Under the pieces are notes generated by a model. The model searched no databases. It was not told the origin of the DNA and saw only the letters and a program-made list of their open reading frames with translations. Below are positions 24,452 through 33,528 of a stretch of DNA of 64,000 bases, piece by piece. This stretch comes from UBA7239 sp964509075 (GTDB lineage Bacteria > Pseudomonadota > Gammaproteobacteria > Pseudomonadales > UBA7239). The DNA lies in assembly GCA_964509075.1 (NCBI GenBank), contig CAZDWC010000002.1, forward strand, positions 310,001 through 374,000, given 5' to 3'. Numbering within the stretch: position 1 is the first letter of the stretch; the number at the start of each line of letters is the position of its first letter. A program made the position numbers and the translations under genes.

Positions 24452-25625
24452 TTTGTTCCGGATGCTGGACAGTTTTTTACCCGCAAGCCTTTTGTGCAGC
24501 GGCGACCAGACCCGCCTGATGAAAGGCAGGGTGCTCGCCTTCCTCAGTCTCATTTACCTTGTTTCACTGGGCTCCCTGATTGTCATATTCACCATACTGG
24601 GATTGCTGGGCATTTTCAGCCTCTGGGGCGCTGTTTTGACTTCCTCTCTGTCATGCGGCCTGTACGCCTATCAACTGTGGTATTTCAAACACGGCGGCGA
24701 TGCAGAACGCGCAGCCAATATCGGCATGTTCACCATGGTGACAGCGACAAGCGCGTGTGTGTTTTTCACCGGCGGCTGGACATCCCCGGTGATGATGATC
24801 CTGCTGTGCATGCCTACCTGCGCCTTCCTCATGGAAGGCAAGAAAACCGGCCTGTCATGGTCTGCCGTAGTGGCGATCATTGGCGTTTTTTTCCTGATCC
24901 TGCACATTCAAGCTATCACTCTACCCAACCTCATTGACGCAGCCCTGCAGGACTACCTCGCTTACAGTTCATGGCTGTATGGTTTCATGATTATCGCCAG
25001 CGGCATGGCGTTCTATGGCAACCTGACCAGAACCATCAATCAGGCAGCCAATGCAGAACGCCAGCGATCAAAAACGCGCGCAACCTACGATTCACTGACA
25101 GGTGCTTTTTCGCGGCAGGCTTTTCAACAGCAGCTTCCACACTGGCTTGAGGATTGCCAGAAAAGTGGCAGGCAACTGTTGTTTGTTGAAATGGATCTTG
25201 AGGTTGCGCACAGCCTGCATCGTGAGCAGCTGGAGGAGCTCTTGGTCAGATGCACAAACACCTTGCAATCGCTGTTTGACAAGAAGCTGCTGCTGTCGCG
25301 CAACAGCGGTACCTGTTTTCAGGCGTTGCTACCGGATGTTGGCGACAACAGCAGTGCGAGAACCATGCTGGACACCCTACACAGCAAACTGATGGCACTG
25401 TGTGTGGCAGACAAGATCCAGATCAACATGGGCGCTGTCATGGTACCTGGTTACACGGAAAACCGTGCGCTGATGCTGAAAACCGCGCGCAAGGCCATTC
25501 AGGATGCCAGGATGCAAAAAACCGCCTGGATTCTGTTTACGGAAGCCGAGCGCCCGGATGCCCGCCATCGGGACAGTGTGCAACTGACACGCTACTGCTA
25601 TAACGAAATCATCAAGCCGGCCTGA
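24441..25625 (+). CDS. Membrane protein with strongly degenerate GGDEF domain (second of a pair)
   Basis: A 394-residue paralogue of the preceding protein with the same plan: six hydrophobic helices (~30-195) including the shared phrase FTGGWTSPVMMILLCMP (compare YTGGWQSPVCMFFLTLP upstream), then TYDSLTGAFSRQAF at the GGDEF start. The catalytic loop is replaced by SRNSGTCFQALLP, with no GGDEF residues, and the predicted fold of the C-terminal half is only just recognisable. The 11-bp overlap suggests the two membrane proteins are made together and may form a heteromer. Confidence 0.8.
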   Translation: MSIDLFRMLDSFLPASLLCSGDQTRLMKGRVLAFLSLIYLVSLGSLIVIFTILGLLGIFSLWGAVLTSSLSCGLYAYQLWYFKHGGDAERAANIGMFTMVTATSACVFFTGGWTSPVMMILLCMPTCAFLMEGKKTGLSWSAVVAIIGVFFLILHIQAITLPNLIDAALQDYLAYSSWLYGFMIIASGMAFYGNLTRTINQAANAERQRSKTRATYDSLTGAFSRQAFQQQLPHWLEDCQKSGRQLLFVEMDLEVAHSLHREQLEELLVRCTNTLQSLFDKKLLLSRNSGTCFQALLPDVGDNSSARTMLDTLHSKLMALCVADKIQINMGAVMVPGYTENRALMLKTARKAIQDARMQKTAWILFTEAERPDARHRDSVQLTRYCYNEIIKPA

Positions 25626-25632
25626 TGGGCGG

Positions 25633-26487
25633 CTATTCCTGCATTTCACCATCAATACACGCAGCTGGCACTTGAAAGCTGCGTTTGCGATTGACCAGCG
25701 GACACAGATATTCCACACGAAAAGCTTGCAGCGCCATACAGTTGCTGCCATCAGGCCTGCCGTAGCGGGCATCTCCCATCACCGGGTGCCCGAGTTGCGC
25801 CAGATGCCGGCGAATCTGGTGCTTGCGACCGGTATCAATATGCACCTGCACATGGGTTTGTTGATTGCCTGCGTCGTACACCGCACTGTCTATCCAGGTC
25901 ACGGCGTGCTTGCCATCAATGTCAGCGTCGATTTTGAAAGGCAATGCTGGCAGTTTTAATTCACCCTGCACGCTGGCGCGATAATGTTTTTCAATTTTGT
26001 TTTTCTGAAACAAATCGGACAGCGCAGCAGCGGCGCGTTCGGTGTGTGCTACCAGCATCAAGCCGCTGGCCTCGCGATCCAGCCTGTGTACCAGAAAAGT
26101 CTTGCGATTGACGAGCTGCTCCACCACGCGCAACAACGAGCAGTGATCTCCCTGTTTCGATCCCTGCGACAACAAGCCTGCCGGCTTGAACCAGACTGAA
26201 TAACTGCGTTCGTCGGCAATTTTGGTCGGCATGACGGGAGCGAGCGCAAGAATATCGGCATCGAAATAGATATGTAGCGTACTGCCTGCGGACAGCTCAC
26301 GCGTGGCGCGACGCAAGCGTTCCTGCTTCTTGCCTGTTTGCAACCACACCGCACCATTGGCCATGGCTTTTTTCAATTGCATACGCGACAACGGCGTATT
26401 TTCAGCCAACCAGTCGATGGCGCGCTTGCCATTAGCGGTGACTGCCACACTGCCTTCATACGATTTCACTGCGTTGTTTTCTGTCAT
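25633..26487 (-). CDS. RluA family RNA pseudouridine synthase
   Basis: A 284-residue protein. An S4-like RNA-binding region occupies ~20-80 (RAIDWLAENTPLSRMQLKKAMANGAVWL). The synthase domain shows the RluA motif VHRLDREASGLMLVAHT with the catalytic Asp, then KIEKHYRASVQG and DTGRKHQIRRHLAQLGHPVMGDARYG. It isomerises uridine in rRNA or tRNA; the exact site is not assignable from these motifs. It lies 10 bp after rsgA on the same strand, so it is probably in its operon. Confidence 0.93.
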   Translation of the reverse strand: MTENNAVKSYEGSVAVTANGKRAIDWLAENTPLSRMQLKKAMANGAVWLQTGKKQERLRRATRELSAGSTLHIYFDADILALAPVMPTKIADERSYSVWFKPAGLLSQGSKQGDHCSLLRVVEQLVNRKTFLVHRLDREASGLMLVAHTERAAAALSDLFQKNKIEKHYRASVQGELKLPALPFKIDADIDGKHAVTWIDSAVYDAGNQQTHVQVHIDTGRKHQIRRHLAQLGHPVMGDARYGRPDGSNCMALQAFRVEYLCPLVNRKRSFQVPAACIDGEMQE

Positions 26488-26497
26488 CTATGGAAAC

Positions 26498-27538
26498 TCA
26501 GGCATTCAGGCTGGCGAGAATATGGCGGTAGCTGGCCAACCTCTCGGGAAATACATCACCTGCCGCTTCTGCTGCCAGCAGCGCGCAGCCAGGTTCATGT
26601 TCGTGGCGACAATCGCGAAACTTGCAGCTCTCGGCATAGGCGCGCAGATCGACAAAATGCGACAGCAGTTGCTGCGCCGGCACATGCTGCAGGGTAAATT
26701 CACGGATACCGGGTGAATCAATCAAGGCGCCGCCATTCGGCAAGTGATACAGACGCGCGGTAGTTGTCGTGTGCTTACCTTTTTCCACCACGACAGACAG
26801 CTCACCTGTGGCAATCTCCACATCGGGCAACAGCGCATGAATAAAAGACGATTTACCAACGCCCGACTGTCCGACCACCACCGCTGTTTTGTCACATAAA
26901 TAATCCGCCACAGCAGCGACACCTTCGCCCAGCTGTGAAGACACGCAGAACACCGGATAACCGATACTGCGATAGATGGACAACAGATGTTCGATGTCGG
27001 CGCGATTGTCGTCATCCAGCAAATCCGTTTTGTTGCAGAGAATCACCGGCGCAATGCCATGCATATCAGCAGCAACCAGATAGCGATCAATCAGAAAAGG
27101 AAAGGGTTGCGGGCGCGGCGCCAGCGTGATCAGCATCGCATCCACATTCGCCGCCACCGGGCGCAACAGGCCACGGCTGTCGGGCCGCGACAGCAAGGTG
27201 CGACGCTCGCAGCCGGCAATCACGACGGCAAAATCGGGGTCAGAGTCAAAAGCGCTTGCGCGAGACTCTGTCCCCGATTTTGCCAATCGCACAATGACAT
27301 GATCACCCGTCACCAGCGGCTCAAGATTGGCGCGCAGAAAACAGCGCACCACGCGTGAGGCATCATCCAGCAATTCCACATCCAGCTGGCGACCGTAATG
27401 GGCAATCACCAGGGCTTCGCAAGTTTCACCCAACTGCGTTTCATCCACATCCGTCAGCACTTCCTGCACAGCCTCGCGTTTGCGCGCCTGATGGCCGGCG
27501 ATACGGCGGCGTTGCTGGTCGGTGAGACGTCTTGCCAT
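26498..27538 (-). CDS. rsgA: Ribosome small subunit-dependent GTPase A
   Basis: A 346-residue circularly permuted GTPase that acts in late 30S maturation. It has an OB-fold domain, then NKTDLL (G4) ahead of VGQSGVGKSSFIHALL (G1) and DSPGIREF (G3), and the C-terminal zinc motif YAESCKFRDCRHEHEPGC. The OB-fold segment is unusual: between VIVRL and VVIAGCERR it reads AKSGTESRASAFDSDPDFA, which is a translated palindromic repeat (27227-27284). The frame and downstream motifs are intact, so the protein is probably functional. It is divergent from orn. Confidence 0.95.
   Translation of the reverse strand: MARRLTDQQRRRIAGHQARKREAVQEVLTDVDETQLGETCEALVIAHYGRQLDVELLDDASRVVRCFLRANLEPLVTGDHVIVRLAKSGTESRASAFDSDPDFAVVIAGCERRTLLSRPDSRGLLRPVAANVDAMLITLAPRPQPFPFLIDRYLVAADMHGIAPVILCNKTDLLDDDNRADIEHLLSIYRSIGYPVFCVSSQLGEGVAAVADYLCDKTAVVVGQSGVGKSSFIHALLPDVEIATGELSVVVEKGKHTTTTARLYHLPNGGALIDSPGIREFTLQHVPAQQLLSHFVDLRAYAESCKFRDCRHEHEPGCALLAAEAAGDVFPERLASYRHILASLNA
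27227..27284. repeat. Long palindromic repeat inside rsgA (family B)
   Basis: A 21-bp arm GGCAAAATCGGGGTCAGAGT+C (27227-27247) pairs with 27264-27284 with a single mismatch across a 16-nt loop. The core GGGGTCAGAGTC / GACTCTGTCCCC resembles the dispersed repeats associated with REP-type Y1 transposases in gammaproteobacteria (family recalled, not searched). It is translated in frame within the RsgA OB-fold region. Confidence 0.75.
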
Positions 27539-27604
27539 GGGGCGGCTTCACTTCGGGGGGATAAGCGGTAAGAATGGCGCACACCTTAGCAAGAGACAGA
27601 CAAG

Positions 27605-28159
27605 ATGCAAGCTGCAAACGCCAGCAAGGACAACCTGATCTGGATTGATCTGGAAATGACAGGGCTGAATCCCGACACCGATGTGATTATCGAAATCGCC
27701 ACCATCGTCACCGACAGCCAGCTGAACATTCTCGCCGAAGGCCCGATGCTGGCCGTGCAACGCAGCCAGACGGTCATGGATAGCATGGATGAATGGAATA
27801 CGCGCCAGCACGGTAACAGCGGCCTCACTGCACGCGTATTGGCCAGTACCGTAAGCGAAGCGAAAGCAGAGCGCCAGACCATCGCGTTTCTGGAACAGTG
27901 GGTGCCGAAAGGTGCATCGCCGATGTGCGGCAACAGCATCTGCCAGGATCGCCGCTTCCTGTGGCGCGGCATGCCGCAACTGGAAGCCTATTTTCATTAT
28001 CGCAATCTGGATGTCAGCACGGTCAAGGAACTGGCAAAACGCTGGCGTCCGGAAATTGCCGACGGCGTGAAAAAACAGAGTTCGCATCTTGCGCTGGATG
28101 ATATTCGCGATTCCATCGCCGAATTACAGCACTATCGCAAATTTTTCTTTATCACCTGA
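27605..28159 (+). CDS. orn: Oligoribonuclease
   Basis: A 184-residue DEDDh 3'-5' exoribonuclease that degrades 2-5 nt RNAs and pGpG, the product of c-di-GMP breakdown. The exonuclease motifs are LIWIDLEMTGL (D and E), SPMCGNSICQDRRFL and the terminal SSHLALDDIRDSIAEL with the catalytic His/Asp. Length is standard. The pairing with rsgA on the opposite strand is common in gammaproteobacteria. Confidence 0.97.
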   Translation: MQAANASKDNLIWIDLEMTGLNPDTDVIIEIATIVTDSQLNILAEGPMLAVQRSQTVMDSMDEWNTRQHGNSGLTARVLASTVSEAKAERQTIAFLEQWVPKGASPMCGNSICQDRRFLWRGMPQLEAYFHYRNLDVSTVKELAKRWRPEIADGVKKQSSHLALDDIRDSIAELQHYRKFFFIT

Positions 28160-28181
28160 TCACCCCAAGAGGAATGCCTGC

Positions 28182-29138
28182 ATGCGCACACTCGGGAACA
28201 CCAACATCAAGATCAGCGCACTGGGTCTCGGAACCTGGCAGTTCTCCAACGGCGGCAACTTTGTCGGCGGTTACTGGGACGCCCTGCCAGCTGAAAAAAT
28301 GCGCGACATTGTGGCGGCTGCACTCGACAACGGCATCACCTGGTTTGATACCGCACAGATGTATGGCAACGGCACATCGGAACGCAATCTGGCGCGCGCA
28401 CTGCTGGATGCCGGCAAGCAACCGGACGACGCGGTGATTGCCAGCAAATGGTGGCCGGTGCTGAAAACTGCCAATAATTTGCGCAACACGATTGATGAAC
28501 GCATCGCCTGCTTGCAACCGTTTGCCATTGACCTGCACCAGGTGCATCAACCGCTGTCGATTTCTTCCGTGGTAAAACAGATGCATGCAATGGCTGATTT
28601 GCTAGATGCCGGCAAAATCCGCTCTGCGGGCATCAGCAACTTCACCGCAAAGGCAATGGCCAAAGCCGACGATGTATTGCGCACACGCGGTTATTCACTC
28701 GCCTCCAATCAGGTGCGCTACAACCTGATGGCGCGCCAGATCGAACGCAACGGCGTGTTGCAGGAAGCGAAGGATCGCGGCATTACCATCATCGCCTGGT
28801 CCCCGCTGGAACAGGGCATGTTGAGCGGGCGTTTTCACAGCGACCCCACCAGCATTCAAAAATTGCCGTGGATGCGCCGGCAGACCATCAGCCTGCAGAA
28901 AAGTCGCTTCGAGAAAAGCCGCTCACTGATTGAAAGCCTGCAACGTATAGCAACTGCGCATAATGCCTCACCCACGCAGGTGGCACTGAGCTGGCTGATT
29001 CATGCACACGGCGACACCGTAGTGGCGATTCCCGGCGCGAGCTCGGTAGCGCAAGTGCAACAAAATGCCGGTGCACTCACCTTGAAGCTCAGCGATACCG
29101 AGCGCAATGAAATTGACGAAAAATCTGCGATGTTTTGA
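28182..29138 (+). CDS. Aldo/keto reductase
   Basis: A 318-residue NADPH-dependent (alpha/beta)8-barrel reductase. It begins MRTLGNTNIKISALGLGTWQF. The catalytic tetrad is visible: Asp in WFDTAQMYGNG with its Tyr four residues on, Lys in VIASKWWPV and His in DLHQVHQP. The C-terminal cofactor segment is TVVAIPGASSVAQVQQNAG. The ATG at 28182 is preceded by AAGAGGAATGCCTGC. The substrate is unknown. Confidence 0.92.
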   Translation: MRTLGNTNIKISALGLGTWQFSNGGNFVGGYWDALPAEKMRDIVAAALDNGITWFDTAQMYGNGTSERNLARALLDAGKQPDDAVIASKWWPVLKTANNLRNTIDERIACLQPFAIDLHQVHQPLSISSVVKQMHAMADLLDAGKIRSAGISNFTAKAMAKADDVLRTRGYSLASNQVRYNLMARQIERNGVLQEAKDRGITIIAWSPLEQGMLSGRFHSDPTSIQKLPWMRRQTISLQKSRFEKSRSLIESLQRIATAHNASPTQVALSWLIHAHGDTVVAIPGASSVAQVQQNAGALTLKLSDTERNEIDEKSAMF

Positions 29139-29230
29139 GAGGCATAAGGTAACCCCGGCGCTTGCATTGCAATGTCTGCGCCGTCTGCCGCTATAATCGC
29201 CGCCCTCACCTGCCCAGCCAGTAGCCTTTT

Positions 29231-30826
29231 ATGAGCTTCAAAGAAGACATCGACCTGCGCCGCACCTTCGCGATCATCTCGCACCCGGATGCTGGTAAAA
29301 CCACTATCACCGAAAAACTGTTGCTGTTCGGACAGGCGATCCAGATCGCCGGATCGGTAAAGGGCAAGAAAGGTGATCGCCACGCGACGTCTGACTGGAT
29401 GAGTATGGAGCAGGAGCGCGGCATATCCGTTACGTCATCGGTGATGCAGTTTCCCTACAAGGGCCGCACGGTCAATCTGCTGGATACGCCCGGCCACGAA
29501 GACTTCTCTGAAGATACCTATCGCACACTCACCGCGGTCGATTCTGTATTGATGGTGATTGACGGCGCCAAAGGTGTGGAAGACCGCACCATCAAACTGA
29601 TGGATGTCTGCCGGCTGCGCGATACACCGATACTCACTTTCGTCAACAAGATGGATCGCGATGTGCGCGACCCGATGGAAGTGCTGGACGAAGTCGAAAG
29701 CGTGTTGCATATCAAGGTGGCGCCGATCAACTGGCCGCTGGGCATGGGCAAGGAATTCAAGGGTGTCTATAACCTCTATACCGATACCGTACACGTCTAC
29801 AAGCAGGGTTTCGGTCACACCATCCCTGATGATGTCCAGATCAAAGGCATCGACAGCGACGAGTTTTCCGCGTTGTTAGGCCCTTACGCCGACGATGTGC
29901 GCGCAGAAATTGATCTGGTGCGTGGTGCCGCGCACCCGTTTGATCTGGAGGAGTATCTCGCCGGCACGTTGACGCCGGCGTTTTTCGGTACAGCACTGGG
30001 TAACTTCGGCGTGCGTGAAATGTTGGACGGATTCGTCGAGTGGGCTCCGCTACCACTGGCACGCGAAGCAATGATGACCGACAAAAATGAAACCCGTATT
30101 GTCGATCCGCACGAGCCAAAGTTCACCGGCTTTGTATTCAAGATCCAGGCGAACATGGATCCGAAACACCGCGACCGCATCGCCTTTATGCGCATCTGCT
30201 CCGGCCAGTACACGCAGGGCATGAAGATGCGCCATGTGCGCATTGATAAAGATATTCGCATCGCCGACGCCGTGACCTTCATGGCCGGCGAGCGCGTGCT
30301 GGTGGAAGAGGCGCTGGCCGGCGACATCATCGGTCTGCACAACCACGGCACCATCCAGATTGGCGATACATTCACCGACGGCGAAAACCTGCGCTTCACC
30401 GGCATTCCGCACTTCGCGCCGGAACTGTTTCGCCGCATCCGCCTGAAAGACCCACTGAAAGCCAAACAGTTGCAGAAAGGTTTGCGCCAGTTATCGGAAG
30501 AAGGCTCGGTGCAGGTGTTCATGCCGCTCAACAACAACGACCTGATCGTCGGCGCCGTCGGTGTGCTGCAGTTTGAAGTAGTGGCGTATCGCCTGAAAGA
30601 CGAATACAAGGTGGAATGCATTTACGAAAACGTCAATGTGTACACCGCGCGCTGGCTGTCGGCAAAAGATCCGCGCAAGCTGGAAGAATTCAAATCGAAA
30701 ATCTCCGAAAACCTGGCTGTGGATGGCGGCGATCACCTCACCTACCTCGCACCGACCCGCGTGAATTTGAATCTCACGCAGGAGCGCTGGCCGGATATTG
30801 AATTCAGAGCAACACGGGAACACTAA
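29231..30826 (+). CDS. prfC: Peptide chain release factor 3
   Basis: A 531-residue translational GTPase that recycles RF1/RF2 after termination. GTPase motifs are SHPDAGKTTITEKLLLFG (G1), MEQERGISVTSSVMQF (G2), LLDTPGHEDFSEDTYR (G3) and FVNKMDRDVRDPMEVLDEVE (G4), followed by RF3 domains with RFTGIPHFAPELFRR. Length matches the family. Its stop codon overlaps that of the convergent SGNH hydrolase gene by four bases. Confidence 0.98.
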   Translation: MSFKEDIDLRRTFAIISHPDAGKTTITEKLLLFGQAIQIAGSVKGKKGDRHATSDWMSMEQERGISVTSSVMQFPYKGRTVNLLDTPGHEDFSEDTYRTLTAVDSVLMVIDGAKGVEDRTIKLMDVCRLRDTPILTFVNKMDRDVRDPMEVLDEVESVLHIKVAPINWPLGMGKEFKGVYNLYTDTVHVYKQGFGHTIPDDVQIKGIDSDEFSALLGPYADDVRAEIDLVRGAAHPFDLEEYLAGTLTPAFFGTALGNFGVREMLDGFVEWAPLPLAREAMMTDKNETRIVDPHEPKFTGFVFKIQANMDPKHRDRIAFMRICSGQYTQGMKMRHVRIDKDIRIADAVTFMAGERVLVEEALAGDIIGLHNHGTIQIGDTFTDGENLRFTGIPHFAPELFRRIRLKDPLKAKQLQKGLRQLSEEGSVQVFMPLNNNDLIVGAVGVLQFEVVAYRLKDEYKVECIYENVNVYTARWLSAKDPRKLEEFKSKISENLAVDGGDHLTYLAPTRVNLNLTQERWPDIEFRATREH

Positions 30827-33381
30827 AAACCCTGGCTCTCGCGCACTGCCGAACCTTTGAAACTGCCGTTGAGATTGAAGCGCGCACTCAACGGCAGAGG
30901 ATCCATAGCATCCGGCAAACCGTCGCTGTCATCATCGGCATCGACGGCATCGATTTGCCCGTCACCATCCGTATCCGTGCCATCGATGTAGCTGACACGA
31001 TCAATCCACACCGCATCTTCACCGGCAGAAATACTGCCGTTTTTCCAGTATTCGAATTTTACCGTGTGCGTACCGGCGGCTACAGGAATCGCAACCGTTT
31101 GCCAGTCGTACACACCACTGCGTGACAGTTTGCCCAAGCCATCTAAGTAAATACGAAATGCATCGCTATTGGCTTCCGTGGATAACTTATAGTCAACATT
31201 GAAACTGCCAGGGTAAAACAGTGCCGTCATCTGAATTTGTGCTTTCTGGTTGTGCGTGATCACAGCCGTGCGCAAGCTCTTCGCCAAATGTGATGCATAA
31301 CTACTGCTGACACTCCAGCCGGCATTCGCGCTGGCAGGCTTGCTCCAGTTAGCTGGCACACCGTTTTCAAAAGAGATGACCGTCAACAATTCAGGGCCGC
31401 TGCCGGCATTGACAGGGTCAGCGCCCAAGGCGATTTCAGCAACATCCGGCACACGATCATTGTCGTCATCTGCATCACATGCGTTGCCTTGTACATCACC
31501 ATCTGTATTGAGTTGATCGACATTGGCTAGCCCGAGACAATTATCCAGCGCAATACCGGCACTCGCCTGACAGGCAGCATCGCAGTTGCTGTTCCAGCTG
31601 TCTGCATAGCCGTCGGCATCGGCGTCAGCGGATACGACAGGATTCAGCGGAAAACTGTCGGACGCATCCAGCACACCATCATTGTCGTCATCGCTATCAC
31701 ACACATCACCCGCAGCATCACTATCCGCATCCTGCTGGTTACCACCCAGACCCGGTGATAACGGGCAGTTGTCTGCAGTGTCAGCAACGCCGTCATTGTC
31801 ATCATCCGTATCGGCATGGTTACCTGTGCCATCGTCATCGGTATCGACAGACTCTGCCGCATCCAGCGGGAAAGCATCGGCGCCATCAGCAACACCGTCG
31901 CCATCATCATCGTTATCACAGACATCGCCGGCACTATCAACATCGGTATCCGTCTGCACAGCACTCATACCTGGCGACAGAGGACAGTTATCGTCCGCAT
32001 TAAGAACACCATCATTGTCATTGTCGGTATCTGCATGATTGCCAATGCCATCACCATCCGTATCGACGCTCTCGCTGACATCCAGAGGAAAAATATCCTG
32101 CATATCCGGCACGCCGTCATTGTCGTCATCCAGATCACAGACATCGCCTTCACTGTCGCCATCGGTATTGGTCTGGTCTGGCGAGGCGCCATAGGTCGTG
32201 GGGCAGTTGTCCGAAACATCCGTTACGCCGTCATTGTCATCATCGGCGTCTGTCGTGTTGGGAATGGCATCAAAATCGCTATCAACCGCAGGAACAAGTG
32301 ATTCGATGTCGGCATCACTCAACACGGGAATGCTTTCACCAAAATTTGCGTTTAGTGCTTTGATAACCTGATTGGCCAGTAACGCCTGGATTACCGTATT
32401 GGGATGCAGACCATCTTCTGCTGTGGCATGCGTGGCATGTTGTGCGGTGGCACAGCTGCCCGTGGAAGTACACAGAATGGCGCTGGCACCCGGTGAACCT
32501 GCAGCCGCCAGATCACCCATTGCCGGCGAAAGTGAAGCTGCCGTATTGGTGATATGCAGCCCACCTACCGTCAGCGAGCCATCCGGGTTGCGGTGATGCG
32601 GATCCGAACCATCTACTGCCCACCCCCACAAATCCACCATCGCGATAGTCTTGCCATTGGCGGCCCGCGCTGCCACCGCCTGTGCCAGATTGGCGTTGAC
32701 CTGCTGCGCAGCTGCCGTGATGGCGACAGAGCGCGCATCGGTAAACGCCTCGTCCCGCACATGCACGACCGCCACCAGCACCCGCACATTACCGGCAGCC
32801 AGTGCGGTATCCACCGCATTCAGGATGCCATTGGTCACTTCCGTGACCATAAGAGGTAGATTGAGATCGGCCAGCGCAATGGGCGTGGCATTGCCAGACA
32901 TATCGAGCCAATTGGTTCGGAAGTAAAAATCGTTGGCGCCAACACCGATAAATACCGTATCAACCTTGCCACTGCTGATATGACCAGCCAATCCAGCAGC
33001 CTGCGTGCTGGCATAATCCGAACCGAAAGCCGTAATGGACACACTGCCAAAGCCCGTGACATTCATTCTGGTCTGACTGGATGCCGCAGCACCGGATTTT
33101 GCCCAGTTGAATTCATAACCCGTATCCCGGGAGCCGCCCCAGTTATCCGTTGGCGATGGGCGATATGCGCCAAAGCTGACGTAGGCGCTGCGGGTTTCAG
33201 CCAATATCTGCACCCAGTTGTGTGCCGCAAGATCATTGGCCGCCTGATCGTTGGCTTTCAGGTATTCATCAGTGAGGCTGTCCCCCACCGCACCAAAATT
33301 CACCACAGCCTGGGCCTGCCCGGCCAGCAGCAACAGGGTCGCCAGAACCGGCAAACGCAGTATCCCTCTTGTTCGTTTCAT
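30823..33381 (-). CDS. Secreted SGNH/GDSL hydrolase with thrombospondin type 3-like repeats
   Basis: An 852-residue exported protein. The ATG at 33381 starts a signal peptide (RGILRLPVLATLLLLAGQAQA, cleavage near residue 25). The hydrolase domain follows at once: block I GAVGDSLTDEY with nucleophile Ser35, block III-like GVGANDFYF and block V EDGLHPN with the catalytic Asp/His. Residues ~395-660 carry many DxDxDG Ca-binding-type repeats (DADDDNDGVTDVSDNCP, DLDDDNDGVPDMQDIFPLD) with spaced Cys. A beta-sandwich-like C-terminal domain (ISFENGVPANWSKP...WQTVAIPVAAGTHTVKFEYW) precedes one last Asp-rich repeat. It is probably a surface or extracellular esterase/lipase stabilised by calcium. No sorting signal was recognised. 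Confidence 0.88.
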   Translation of the reverse strand: MKRTRGILRLPVLATLLLLAGQAQAVVNFGAVGDSLTDEYLKANDQAANDLAAHNWVQILAETRSAYVSFGAYRPSPTDNWGGSRDTGYEFNWAKSGAAASSQTRMNVTGFGSVSITAFGSDYASTQAAGLAGHISSGKVDTVFIGVGANDFYFRTNWLDMSGNATPIALADLNLPLMVTEVTNGILNAVDTALAAGNVRVLVAVVHVRDEAFTDARSVAITAAAQQVNANLAQAVAARAANGKTIAMVDLWGWAVDGSDPHHRNPDGSLTVGGLHITNTAASLSPAMGDLAAAGSPGASAILCTSTGSCATAQHATHATAEDGLHPNTVIQALLANQVIKALNANFGESIPVLSDADIESLVPAVDSDFDAIPNTTDADDDNDGVTDVSDNCPTTYGASPDQTNTDGDSEGDVCDLDDDNDGVPDMQDIFPLDVSESVDTDGDGIGNHADTDNDNDGVLNADDNCPLSPGMSAVQTDTDVDSAGDVCDNDDDGDGVADGADAFPLDAAESVDTDDDGTGNHADTDDDNDGVADTADNCPLSPGLGGNQQDADSDAAGDVCDSDDDNDGVLDASDSFPLNPVVSADADADGYADSWNSNCDAACQASAGIALDNCLGLANVDQLNTDGDVQGNACDADDDNDRVPDVAEIALGADPVNAGSGPELLTVISFENGVPANWSKPASANAGWSVSSSYASHLAKSLRTAVITHNQKAQIQMTALFYPGSFNVDYKLSTEANSDAFRIYLDGLGKLSRSGVYDWQTVAIPVAAGTHTVKFEYWKNGSISAGEDAVWIDRVSYIDGTDTDGDGQIDAVDADDDSDGLPDAMDPLPLSARFNLNGSFKGSAVRESQGF

Positions 33382-33528
33382 GTTCGCTGCCCTGTGATTG
33401 TTTGTTTTGGCTGCGTTTCTATACAGATTCCCGGAGGGCGTCAAGGCGGGAACTTCGACCAGCCCGACCAGCCGTTTTCCGCAGGCTGACCTACACTGTC
33501 TGTTACCGACCTTTGCCGGGGATAGCAG

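Noticed and set aside
24441..25625. Functional diguanylate cyclase
   Set aside because: The GGDEF loop is replaced by SRNSGTCF, so catalysis is not supported.
31640..32280. Satellite or CRISPR-like repetition (CATCATCGTCATC-type DNA)
   Set aside because: The periodicity comes from Asp-rich codons of the calcium-type repeats in the SGNH hydrolase gene; units vary and no spacers exist.
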